Shown: positions 1 to 6,686 of the stretch, piece by piece
How the letters are laid out: each line of letters begins with the position of its first letter
Position numbering within the stretch: position 1 is the first letter of the stretch
Source of the DNA: Clostridia bacterium
GTDB lineage: Bacteria > Bacillota > Clostridia > Christensenellales > Borkfalkiaceae
Reading direction: 5' to 3'
Assembly: GCA_017558105.1 (NCBI GenBank)
Contig: JAFYWI010000015.1
Coordinates: forward strand, 1 to 34,568
Length of the DNA: 34,568 nucleotides
Position numbers and translations under genes: made by a program
Notes under the pieces: model-generated
Database searches by the model: none
The model's input: the letters and a program-made list of their open reading frames with translations, nothing else
What the model was told of the DNA's origin: nothing

Positions 1-262
1 ATATTTTATATAATTCTTCTTTTCTATCTGGCGAAACTTCTATTTCTACAAAGCATTTAATAACGTTTTCAAAAACGGAATTATCTATTTCTACGTAATA
101 ACCTTTAATAACGCCGTTTTCTTGTAATGCATCTATTCTGCTTTTTACCGTTGGCGCAGAAATTTCTAATTTACTTGCTATTTCTTTAACGGTAATTTTT
201 GCATCGTCTTGCAAGAACCTTAATATTTTTAAGTCTAAATTATCTACAACTCTATCTTTCAT
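1..262 (-). CDS. Lrp/AsnC-family transcriptional regulator (3' part outside window)
   Basis: The first 87 residues are present; the gene runs off the left edge of the window. It begins MKDRVVDNLDLKILRFLQDD and continues with a winged helix-turn-helix (KITVKEIASKLEISAPTVKS, then RIDALQENGVIKGYYVEID), the standard AsnC-type DNA-binding head. The following FENVIKCFVEIEVSPDRKEE starts the ligand-binding RAM domain. Proteins of this family bind DNA as dimers or octamers and usually sense amino acids; the ligand here cannot be told. The start is supported by an AAAGG-like ribosome site about 9 bases upstream and a TATAAT box at 284-289. It is transcribed away from the structured RNA region at 426-580. 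The family is clear; the specific role is unknown. Confidence 0.88.
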   Translation of the reverse strand, partial: MKDRVVDNLDLKILRFLQDDAKITVKEIASKLEISAPTVKSRIDALQENGVIKGYYVEIDNSVFENVIKCFVEIEVSPDRKEELYKI

Positions 263-390
263 TTTTAATACCTTTTTTTAATCATTATATTAAATAATAT
301 AAAAAAATGCAATTAATTTTTTATTCAAACTTAAAATTTTTATAGTAAATTTTTATAAAATAAAATTTTTATTAAATTTATTTTGTTTAA

Positions 391-419
391 TTTACTTAAT
401 TTTTTTATGGTGTTATAAT
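391..419 (+). promoter_or_regulatory. Sigma-A-type promoter for the 426-580 RNA
   Basis: TTTACT (391-396), 17-base spacer, then TATAAT (414-419) preceded by TG at 411-412, an extended -10. The expected start is the A near 426. No open reading frame of useful length follows, which supports a noncoding transcript. Confidence 0.55.
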
Positions 420-425
420 TTGCTT

Positions 426-580
426 ACTTATTTCGGTAGGTAAATATATGATAACGTTTTATAAATAAAGTAGACTTATTAAGCATTCCAATAAAAGTCT
501 ATTAAGGTGTACAAATTTAAAACGGCTACAATTTAAGTATATTTATTAAGTACCTACCGAGTTGTAGCCGTTTTAGATTA
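426..580 (+). ncRNA. Candidate structured noncoding RNA with pseudoknot-capable pairing
   Basis: Three perfect inverted repeats lie in about 155 bases that hold no gene. Stem 1 pairs TCGGTAGGTA (433-442) with TACCTACCGA (551-560). Stem 2 pairs AAAACGGCTACAA (519-531) with TTGTAGCCGTTTT (562-574) and can extend outward to 514-579. Stem 3 pairs TAGACTT (471-477) with AAGTCTA (495-501). Stems 1 and 2 interleave, because the 3' arm of stem 1 sits in the loop of stem 2 one base before the 3' arm of stem 2. This is a pseudoknot, or two alternative folds. A promoter lies just upstream and the stem 2 hairpin ends in TTTT, so it could also act as a terminator. I do not recognise an RNA family. A six-codon ATG frame at 449-469 is the only reading frame noticed. 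Confidence 0.55.
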
Positions 581-608
581 AAAATTCTATATTCATTATA
601 TAATATAT

Positions 609-645
609 AAAAGAAAAGAGTAACTTAAATAGTTACCCTTTTTTA
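609..645 (-). terminator. Intrinsic terminator after the Cys-rich gene
   Basis: Read on the minus strand, GGGTAACT and AGTTACTC form an 8-bp stem with one G-U pair and a 5-base loop, followed by TTTTCTTTT. It begins directly after the stop codon at 647-649. On the plus strand the wobble becomes an A-C mismatch, so it fits the minus-strand gene better. Confidence 0.65.
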
Positions 646-646
646 T

Positions 647-820
647 TTAGTCTTCTTCCATTTTTATGCCAGTTATTTTAATAATTTTATAGTTTTTGTC
701 TGTTTCTATACATTTACCACAACTATCGCATTTTTTATTAGGGTCTAAATCGCAAAACTCGTCGCATTCCCCACAATCTATACAATCTCTATTATATTTA
801 ACACATTTAATTTTTTCCAT
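647..820 (-). CDS. Small Cys-rich putative metal- or Fe-S-binding protein (57 aa)
   Basis: A 57-residue frame starting MEKIKCVKYNRDCIDCGECD, with eight cysteines at about residues 6, 13, 16, 19, 23, 31, 34 and 37. Residues 13-23 match the ferredoxin spacing CxxCxxCxxxC, and 31-37 form a second CxxCxxC. The two clusters suggest zinc or an iron-sulfur cluster. It is too short for a normal 2[4Fe-4S] ferredoxin and has only a short charged tail. The start is supported by AGGGAAG a few bases upstream, and an intrinsic terminator follows the stop at once, so it looks like a complete single-gene unit. It is divergent from lexA with about 136 bases between. I do not know its function. Confidence 0.75.
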   Translation of the reverse strand: MEKIKCVKYNRDCIDCGECDEFCDLDPNKKCDSCGKCIETDKNYKIIKITGIKMEED

Positions 821-910
821 ACATCTTCCCTAATTTTTGTTGTTTTTATAAATTATAACACATAAAATTAACTCTATCAACAAAATAAACAAAAAAATTA
901 AATTAAAAAA

Positions 911-924
911 TAAACAAATGTTTG
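911..924 (+). promoter_or_regulatory. LexA (SOS) box upstream of lexA
   Basis: TAAACAAATGTTTG agrees at 12 of 14 positions with the Gram-positive SOS box CGAACRNRYGTTYG; both differences are at the left end. It overlaps the -35 box at 922-927, as expected for LexA autorepression. The match was made by eye. Confidence 0.65.
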
Positions 925-950
925 ACTTTTATTTTTTTCTATGTTAATAT
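922..950 (+). promoter_or_regulatory. lexA promoter; -10 box lies 6 bases from the ATG
   Basis: TTGACT (922-927), exactly 17 bases, TAATAT (945-950). Transcription would normally start about 7 bases further on, which is the A of the lexA ATG at 957. There is no Shine-Dalgarno sequence in between, so the mRNA may be leaderless. Confidence 0.7.
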
Positions 951-956
951 AAAAAT

Positions 957-1550
957 ATGAGAAAATTAGATGAAAAATTAAACAAAGTATATGAATTTGT
1001 TGTAGAATTTATAAATTCTAATGGCTTCCCCCCTTCTGTAAGAGATATTTGTGCTTTTTTAGATATAAAATCTACTGCAACTGCCTATTCTTACTTAGAA
1101 AAGTTAAAAGAAAAAGGTCTTTTGCAAAATTCTCCAATGAAAAAACGTTCTTTAACCCTTTCGCACAAATTAAGTAATGGTAAAAACGTTCCACTTTTAG
1201 GTACTGTAAGGGCTGGTATGCCAATTTTCGCTTATGAAGATTTAGAAGGTTATATTCCATTACCAGAAAATTTTTCTTCGTCAAACGACCAATTTGCCCT
1301 TAAAATAAACGGAAATAGTATGATTAAGGCTGGAATTTACGAAAACGATATTATTATTGTAGACAAACAAAATTCTGCTAACGACGGCGATATTGTGGTT
1401 GCCTTAATAGATGACTCTGCTACCGTAAAACGTTTTTATAAAAAATGTAATAAAATAGTATTACACCCTGAAAACGACGATATGGAAGATTTGGTTTACG
1501 ACGACGTTGAAATTATAGGCATAGTAAAAGGTTTATTAAGAAAATTTTAG
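957..1550 (+). CDS. lexA: LexA repressor (SOS response, self-cleaving)
   Basis: 197 residues, normal LexA length. Residues 1-70 are the winged-helix DNA-binding domain (NGFPPSVRDICAFLDIKSTA). Cleavage would fall between A86 and G87 in TVRAGMP. The S24-type peptidase domain follows, with the catalytic serine at about S121 (GNSM) and the lysine at about K158 (ATVKRF). On DNA damage, RecA filaments trigger self-cleavage and release of SOS genes. The promoter carries a LexA-type box over its -35, so it should repress itself. The start sits only 6 bases after the -10 box without a ribosome site, pointing to a leaderless transcript. An intrinsic terminator follows. Close to mutS/mutL, as in many Clostridia, but on the opposite strand. 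Confidence 0.97.
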   Translation: MRKLDEKLNKVYEFVVEFINSNGFPPSVRDICAFLDIKSTATAYSYLEKLKEKGLLQNSPMKKRSLTLSHKLSNGKNVPLLGTVRAGMPIFAYEDLEGYIPLPENFSSSNDQFALKINGNSMIKAGIYENDIIIVDKQNSANDGDIVVALIDDSATVKRFYKKCNKIVLHPENDDMEDLVYDDVEIIGIVKGLLRKF

Positions 1551-1555
1551 TTTAT

Positions 1556-1590
1556 AAAAAAGCACGAAAAAATCGTGCTTTTTATTTTAT
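1556..1590 (+). terminator. Intrinsic terminator after lexA
   Basis: AAAAAGCACGA and TCGTGCTTTTT form an 11-bp perfect stem (1556-1566 with 1573-1583), followed by a T-rich run. Confidence 0.85.
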
Positions 1591-1605
1591 ATATAGTTTA
1601 ATTCT

Positions 1606-1634
1606 TTGACAATAAATTTTAATAGTGCTAGAAT
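1606..1634 (+). promoter_or_regulatory. Strong sigma-A promoter of the AEC transporter
   Basis: TTGACA (1606-1611), 17 bases, TAGAAT (1629-1634) with TG at 1626-1627 (extended -10). It lies directly after the lexA terminator, so the transporter is a separate unit. Confidence 0.75.
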
Positions 1635-1655
1635 TATGAAGAAGGAGAAAAAATC

Positions 1656-2657
1656 ATGTTAGAAATATTTTTAGTTGCGCTTAATCCATTACTAATATTG
1701 TTTTTTTGCTTAAGTATTGGTTTTATACTAAAAAAAGCAAATCTATTGCCAGAAAATGCAAGTAAAGTTATGGCTAAATTAGAATTGTGGGTATTTTGTC
1801 CTGCCCTTTCTTTTTCTACAATGGCCAAAAATTTTAACATTGATTCAATTGGTACTCATTTAACTAACATAATAATATCTTCTATCGCAATTACCATTGC
1901 AATACTTTTAGCCATATTTTTGTCTAAATTCTTTATTAAGGAAGAAGTTTACGAAAAGTACGTTTATCAATATGCATTAGCATTTGGAAACATGGGCTAC
2001 GTTGGAGACCCTATAATATTAGCACTATTCGGATTAGAAGGTTTGGCATATTATAAAATAACTACCTTACCTTTATCTATTATGGTTTATCTTTGGGGAT
2101 TAAATATTTTAACCCCTAAAGCATTAAAAAAGAATAATTTTTTTGGCTCACTAATTAATGCTCCTATTATTGCATTACTTCTTGGTATGATTGTTGGCAT
2201 TACGGGGCTTGGAAATTTGTTATATACTACAGATAACTTTTTTACAGATTTATTAAGTAATTTAGGTGCTTGCATGGGTCCAGTTGCAATGATTTTAGCT
2301 GGTGTTACTATTGGTTCATATAACGTTAAAAAAATGTTAACGAATAAAAAAGCATATTTTGTAACCTTATTAAGACTAATATTTATCCCTACATTTATTA
2401 TTGCTTTAATGTTTGGTTTAAAAGAACTATTAAATTTAATACTCCCTCTTAACATTAACAATAATGTTTTAATATTGTTACTTATAGCATTTGCCGCTCC
2501 TTTAGGTTTAAATACCGTAGTATTTCCTGAAGCTTTTGGTGGAGATACGTCTACAGGGGCATCTATGGCGATGATTTCGCACACTCTTTGTGTTATTACT
2601 TTGCCGATAATGTATGCTCTTGCAACTTTAATGTTCGGTCCTGTTCAAATTTTTTAA
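1656..2657 (+). CDS. AEC-family (auxin efflux carrier-like) membrane transporter
   Basis: 333 residues, hydrophobic throughout, with about ten predicted membrane segments in two groups of five around a central hydrophilic stretch. The first is LNPLLILFFCLSIGFILKKA. Features of the Mem_trans/AEC family include the N-terminal LPENASKVMAKLELWVFCPA, the mid-protein QYALAFGNMGYVGDPIILAL and the C-terminal GLNTVVFPEAFGGDTSTGAS. Bacterial members are inner-membrane permeases for malate, malonate or other small organic anions; the substrate cannot be told. The start is set by a good AAGGAG (1642-1647). It has its own promoter and terminator. It sits between lexA and the end of the mutSL operon, where many Clostridia have lexA directly beside ynbB, so it may be an insertion into that block. 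Confidence 0.9.
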   Translation: MLEIFLVALNPLLILFFCLSIGFILKKANLLPENASKVMAKLELWVFCPALSFSTMAKNFNIDSIGTHLTNIIISSIAITIAILLAIFLSKFFIKEEVYEKYVYQYALAFGNMGYVGDPIILALFGLEGLAYYKITTLPLSIMVYLWGLNILTPKALKKNNFFGSLINAPIIALLLGMIVGITGLGNLLYTTDNFFTDLLSNLGACMGPVAMILAGVTIGSYNVKKMLTNKKAYFVTLLRLIFIPTFIIALMFGLKELLNLILPLNINNNVLILLLIAFAAPLGLNTVVFPEAFGGDTSTGASMAMISHTLCVITLPIMYALATLMFGPVQIF

Positions 2658-2672
2658 CAAACATAATTATAT

Positions 2673-2704
2673 AAAAAAACCCTTGTTTTGCACAAGGGTT
2701 TTTT
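2673..2704. terminator. Bidirectional terminator between AEC transporter and ynbB
   Basis: AAACCCTTG and CAAGGGTTT form the stem, flanked by A6 on one side and T6 on the other, so it works for both converging units. It is 15 bases past the transporter stop and about 15 past the ynbB-like stop. Confidence 0.85.
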
Positions 2705-2718
2705 ATATTTAATAATAT

Positions 2719-3933
2719 TTATAATTCTAAATTTTTTAACGCAATTTTGCAATGTTCGTAAGTTAAGCCACCTTGCAAGTATGCAATATAAGGTGGTTTA
2801 ATTGGCGCATCTGCAGAGAGTTCTATAGAAGAACCTTGAACAAAACAACCTGCTGCCATAATAACTTCATCGTTATAACCAGGCATTGCCCAAGGTAATG
2901 CTAAAACGTGGCTATCTATTGGTGAATTTTTTTGTATACATTGAATAAATTTAATAAGTTTTTCTTTATCTTTAAACATTATAGAAAGTATTATATCGTT
3001 AGGTATTTCTTCGTTAGTTTCTGGCGAAGTTTTATACCCTAATTCCCTTAAAACTTCCCCAAACAATAAAGTTCCTTTAACAGATTGCAATACTGTGTGT
3101 GGGGCTAAAAATAGCCCTTGGTAGAAATATTGGTAGCCACTATAATAAGAACCAACTTCCCCGCTTATAGACGGCGCTGTTAAACGATTTTTAACTAATT
3201 CAACGTATTTTTCATCGCCACAAACGTAACCACCGGTTGGCGCAATGCCACCACCTATATTTTTAATCATAGAACCAGCAAGTAAGTTTACACCCACTTC
3301 GGTTGCTTCGCGCTTGTCCATAAATTCGCCGTAGCAGTTATCTAACATAATACAACCATTAAAGCCTAAATCTTTAACAAATTTAACAATTTCTTCTATT
3401 TTTTCAATAGATAATGCACTTCTCCAAGCGTACCCCCTAGAACGTTGCAAATAAACCATTTTTGGTGAATTATTCAATAAATAATCTTTTATTTTATCTT
3501 TATTAAAATTGCCGTTATTATCTAATTCAATACTATCAAAGGTAACGTTATAATCTTCTAAAGAACCCGTTCCTTTTCCTTTAATTACGTCGTTTAAAGT
3601 ATCATAAGGTGTGCCTGTAATTGAAAGAAATTTATCGTTAGGTCTTAAAACGCCATATAAACATAGTGCTAGTGCGTGTGTTCCAGAAACAATAGTTGGA
3701 GAACAAATTGCACTTTCGCACTTAAAAATATCTGCTATAACTTTATTTAACGTATCTCTGCCCTCATCTCCATAACCATAACCAGTAGTTCCAGAAAAGT
3801 GCCTTAACGCAATTTGGTTTTTCTTAAAAGTGTTTAATACTTTTTCTTGGTTAAAAAGCGCTATATCTTCAAAGTAAGAAAATATTTTATTTAATTTTTT
3901 TTCGCATTTATTTATTAAAGAAACGTCTATCAT
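2719..3933 (-). CDS. ynbB: PLP-dependent methionine gamma-lyase-like protein (YnbB / 'aluminum resistance' family)
   Basis: 404 residues, fold type I PLP enzyme of the methionine gamma-lyase-like family called YnbB in Bacillus and often mislabelled aluminum resistance protein. Visible marks are RHFSGTTGYGYGDEGRDTLN near the N-terminus, SPTIVSGTHALALCLYGVLR, the aspartate region GCIMLDNCYGEF, and SMIKNIGGGIAPTGGYV, whose lysine should bind PLP. The reaction is probably a C-S lyase or related step, but the physiological substrate is not established. It is last in the miaB-mutS-mutL-miaA operon, and its ATG overlaps the miaA stop by 4 bases. In many Firmicutes hfq lies between miaA and this gene; here there is no room for it. 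Confidence 0.9.
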   Translation of the reverse strand: MIDVSLINKCEKKLNKIFSYFEDIALFNQEKVLNTFKKNQIALRHFSGTTGYGYGDEGRDTLNKVIADIFKCESAICSPTIVSGTHALALCLYGVLRPNDKFLSITGTPYDTLNDVIKGKGTGSLEDYNVTFDSIELDNNGNFNKDKIKDYLLNNSPKMVYLQRSRGYAWRSALSIEKIEEIVKFVKDLGFNGCIMLDNCYGEFMDKREATEVGVNLLAGSMIKNIGGGIAPTGGYVCGDEKYVELVKNRLTAPSISGEVGSYYSGYQYFYQGLFLAPHTVLQSVKGTLLFGEVLRELGYKTSPETNEEIPNDIILSIMFKDKEKLIKFIQCIQKNSPIDSHVLALPWAMPGYNDEVIMAAGCFVQGSSIELSADAPIKPPYIAYLQGGLTYEHCKIALKNLEL

Positions 3934-4829
3934 AACTTATTAACAATCCTTTCTGCTAATATTTTTGGGTCTTCTGGCTGTAAATACTGCAAATTAGGCA
4001 ATTTTTTAAAGAAAGTTATTTGCCTTTTTGCATAATGGTGAGTGTTTAATTTAATTTTTTCTATTGCTTCGGTTAAAGAAATTTCATTTTTTAAATAAGA
4101 ATAAATTTCTTTATAGCCAATACCTTGCATACATTGAAAATTAATATCTATACCAGTATCAATTAAGCCGTTAACTTCATTTACAAGCCCAGAATTAACC
4201 ATTATATCTACCCTTTGGTCTATTCTAGAATATAAAATTTCTCTTTCATGGTTAATTGTGTAAGCATCATATTCGTAAATAGGGGTTAAACTATCGTTTT
4301 GTGCAGATTTTTTATAACCACTTTCGTAAATTTCTAACGCTCTTATAACTCTTTTAAGGTCGTTTGGGTGAAGTTTTTCAGCACTTTCCTTATCTACCCT
4401 AAAAAGCTCGTTATAAACGGCAATATTGCCTAATTCTTTAGCCATATTAAAGTATTTTTCGCGAGCATCTAAATTTTTACCTGCATTTCCATAAGATAAA
4501 TCGTATAAAATTGAATTAATATAAAAACCCGTTCCCCCACAAATAACTGGAACTTTATTTTTAGTTAATAAATCATCTATAATAGGCTTTGCAAGTTCTT
4601 TATAATCTCCAACAGAAAAAGTGGTAGTTGGCTCTACAACGTCTATTAAATGATGTTTTATATTATTCATTTCTTCTGTGGTTGGCTTAGCAGTACCTAT
4701 ATTTAAACCTTTATAGATATACATAGAATCGGCAGAAACAACTTCACTATTAAGTAATTTTGCACATTCTATAGCAAGTGCAGTTTTGCCAGAAGCCGTT
4801 GGCCCACAAATAATTAAAATTTTATTCAT
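3930..4829 (-). CDS. miaA: tRNA dimethylallyltransferase
   Basis: 299 residues, usual length. It transfers a dimethylallyl group to N6 of A37 in tRNAs that read UNN codons, giving i6A, which MiaB then methylthiolates; both genes are in this operon. The P-loop GPTASGKT is at residues 9-16, followed by SADSMYIYKGLNIGTAKPT (the family's DSxQxYxx..IGTAKP region), HHLIDVVEPTTTFSVGDY, and VICGGTGFYINSILYD, all typical of MiaA. The C-terminal YAKRQITFFKK is the conserved RQxTWFR-like tRNA-binding stretch with F replacing W. The start ATG shares its A with the mutL stop (TAATG), suggesting translational coupling. Confidence 0.96.
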   Translation of the reverse strand: MNKILIICGPTASGKTALAIECAKLLNSEVVSADSMYIYKGLNIGTAKPTTEEMNNIKHHLIDVVEPTTTFSVGDYKELAKPIIDDLLTKNKVPVICGGTGFYINSILYDLSYGNAGKNLDAREKYFNMAKELGNIAVYNELFRVDKESAEKLHPNDLKRVIRALEIYESGYKKSAQNDSLTPIYEYDAYTINHEREILYSRIDQRVDIMVNSGLVNEVNGLIDTGIDINFQCMQGIGYKEIYSYLKNEISLTEAIEKIKLNTHHYAKRQITFFKKLPNLQYLQPEDPKILAERIVNKL

Positions 4830-6676
4830 TATACTATTCTTTTAAACCATTTATCTATTTCGTTTCGTGTAATTTTTATAACGGCAGGTCTTCCGTGCGG
4901 ACATTTAATAGCAATATTATTTTCAACAGTTTCTACCAAAATTTTAATTTCGCTATCGGTTAGTTTATCGCCCGATTTACAAGCAGATTTACATGCTTTT
5001 TGTGAAATTTTTTCTATTAATAAGTCGTTAATGGTAATTTTTTTAAGAGTTTCTAAGTCGCTTAAAATTTCGTTAAAAAATTTAGAAAGGTCTAACTGAG
5101 TAAATATTACTGGAATTGCACTAATTTTGAAAGAATTTTGCCCAAATTCTGCAATTTCAAGTCCCATAGAGTTAAAACATTGTAGATTATCTTGTAAAAA
5201 ACTACTTTCTAACGCATTAACGTTTAACACGTAAGGCACAAGTAATGGTTGTGTAATTACGTCTGCATTTTTAATAGATTCGTTAAACTTATCGAATAAC
5301 ATTCTTTCGTGAACGGCGTGTTGGTCAACTAAATATAAGTCTTCTCCGTCTTCTAAAATTAAAAAACAATTAAGTGCTTGACCAACGAATTTCAAACTTT
5401 TTTTAACTTCAATTTCGTTTTGTGTAGAATTCAAAATTTGTTGTTTTTTTCTTTCTAATTCTTCTAAATATGCCTTGTTTTCTGCAAAAATATCTACAAC
5501 TTCTTTCTTATTTTCTTCTATTTTTTTAACTACTTTTTCTGTTGCAGACGTTTCTGGTGAAGAAAATTTTAATTCATCAAAATTAAAAGATGATTTTTGT
5601 TGGCTACCTTGTATTTTTGGGGCTGTTATAGGTGTTTTAGCAATAATTTTAGAATTTTCCGTTTCTTTAACTATGTTCATTGCGTCTGCACTGCCATCTA
5701 AAACTTTTGAAATTAAATTATAAATAGTGCCATAAACAATTCTATTATCTACAAACCTAACGTCTATTTTATTTGGGTGAACGTTAACGTCTACGAATTC
5801 GTATGGCATAGAAATATTTAGCACGAAAAAAGGATACTGCCTTTTCATTAAATATGGTGAATATGCGTTAGCTATAGATAATGAAATAGTTTGGTTAACA
5901 ACGTATCTTCCGTTTAAGAAAGCCGATTGATAACTTCTATTAGATTTAGAAAAATATTGTTTACCAATATAGCCGTTTATTTTAATGCCATTTTTTTCGG
6001 TATCTATGTAAAAACAATCATCTAAAGTTTTTGCACCATGAATACAACAAAATGCAGATTCAATTCCATCTCCAAAAGATTGAATAATTAATTTACCATT
6101 TGCTTTATACTTAAAAGCAACGTTTGGGTTGCCTAAAACGAACCTACTAACTATTGCAGTAATTTCGTTTTCCTCAGATTTTTCGCTTTTTAAAAACTTT
6201 GCTCTAGCTGGCGCGTTAAAGAATAAATTATTAACGGAAATTTCCGTACCATCAGTAAAAGAGCAATCTTTAACGCCATCTATTATAACGTTTCCTTCGC
6301 AATTAATTTCTGCACCAAATTGTTGGTCTTTTGGTTTAGATTTTATGGTTATTTTTGAAACGGATGCAATACTTGCAAGCGCTTCCCCCCTAAAACCTAA
6401 AGATAAAATATTATCTAAATCTTTAATACTGCTAATTTTACTTGTTGCGTGTGGCATAAGGGCTTTATTTAGTTGGTCTTTTTCTATACCAGAGCCGTTA
6501 TCTCTAATAATAATTTCCGAAAGCCCACCGTTAACAATTTCAATTTCTATTTGCGTAGCACCTGCATCTAAAGAGTTTTCTACCAACTCTTTAACAACAG
6601 AATAAGGCCTATCTACAACTTCGCCAGCAGCTATTCTATTGTAAATTTTACTTGATAATACGTTAATTTTACTCAT
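4829..6676 (-). CDS. mutL: DNA mismatch repair protein MutL (endonuclease type)
   Basis: 615 residues. The N-terminal GHKL ATPase is complete: IAAGEVVDRPYSVVKELVEN with E30 and N34, DNGSGI at about 59-64, GFRGEALASIASV at about 94-106. A poorly conserved linker (about 340-420) leads to the C-terminal dimerisation and nuclease domain. The metal-binding DQHAVHE begins at about D451, and the final CPHGRP is present, both typical of MutL proteins that nick DNA in organisms lacking MutH. In the motif DQHAxxExxxxE the last position is D rather than E. It follows mutS by 10 bases and overlaps miaA by one base, so all are probably one mRNA. Confidence 0.97.
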   Translation of the reverse strand: MSKINVLSSKIYNRIAAGEVVDRPYSVVKELVENSLDAGATQIEIEIVNGGLSEIIIRDNGSGIEKDQLNKALMPHATSKISSIKDLDNILSLGFRGEALASIASVSKITIKSKPKDQQFGAEINCEGNVIIDGVKDCSFTDGTEISVNNLFFNAPARAKFLKSEKSEENEITAIVSRFVLGNPNVAFKYKANGKLIIQSFGDGIESAFCCIHGAKTLDDCFYIDTEKNGIKINGYIGKQYFSKSNRSYQSAFLNGRYVVNQTISLSIANAYSPYLMKRQYPFFVLNISMPYEFVDVNVHPNKIDVRFVDNRIVYGTIYNLISKVLDGSADAMNIVKETENSKIIAKTPITAPKIQGSQQKSSFNFDELKFSSPETSATEKVVKKIEENKKEVVDIFAENKAYLEELERKKQQILNSTQNEIEVKKSLKFVGQALNCFLILEDGEDLYLVDQHAVHERMLFDKFNESIKNADVITQPLLVPYVLNVNALESSFLQDNLQCFNSMGLEIAEFGQNSFKISAIPVIFTQLDLSKFFNEILSDLETLKKITINDLLIEKISQKACKSACKSGDKLTDSEIKILVETVENNIAIKCPHGRPAVIKITRNEIDKWFKRIV

Positions 6677-6686
6677 AAAAATACCA

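Noticed and set aside
449-469. Six-codon ATG frame (MITFYK) in the structured RNA
   Set aside because: Too short to support; the GG-rich bases before it are the stem 1 arm. Kept only as a remark in the RNA entry.
2087-2584. 165-codon minus-strand frame within the AEC transporter
   Set aside because: It is antisense to a well-supported membrane protein; the mirrored hydrophobic codons explain its length.
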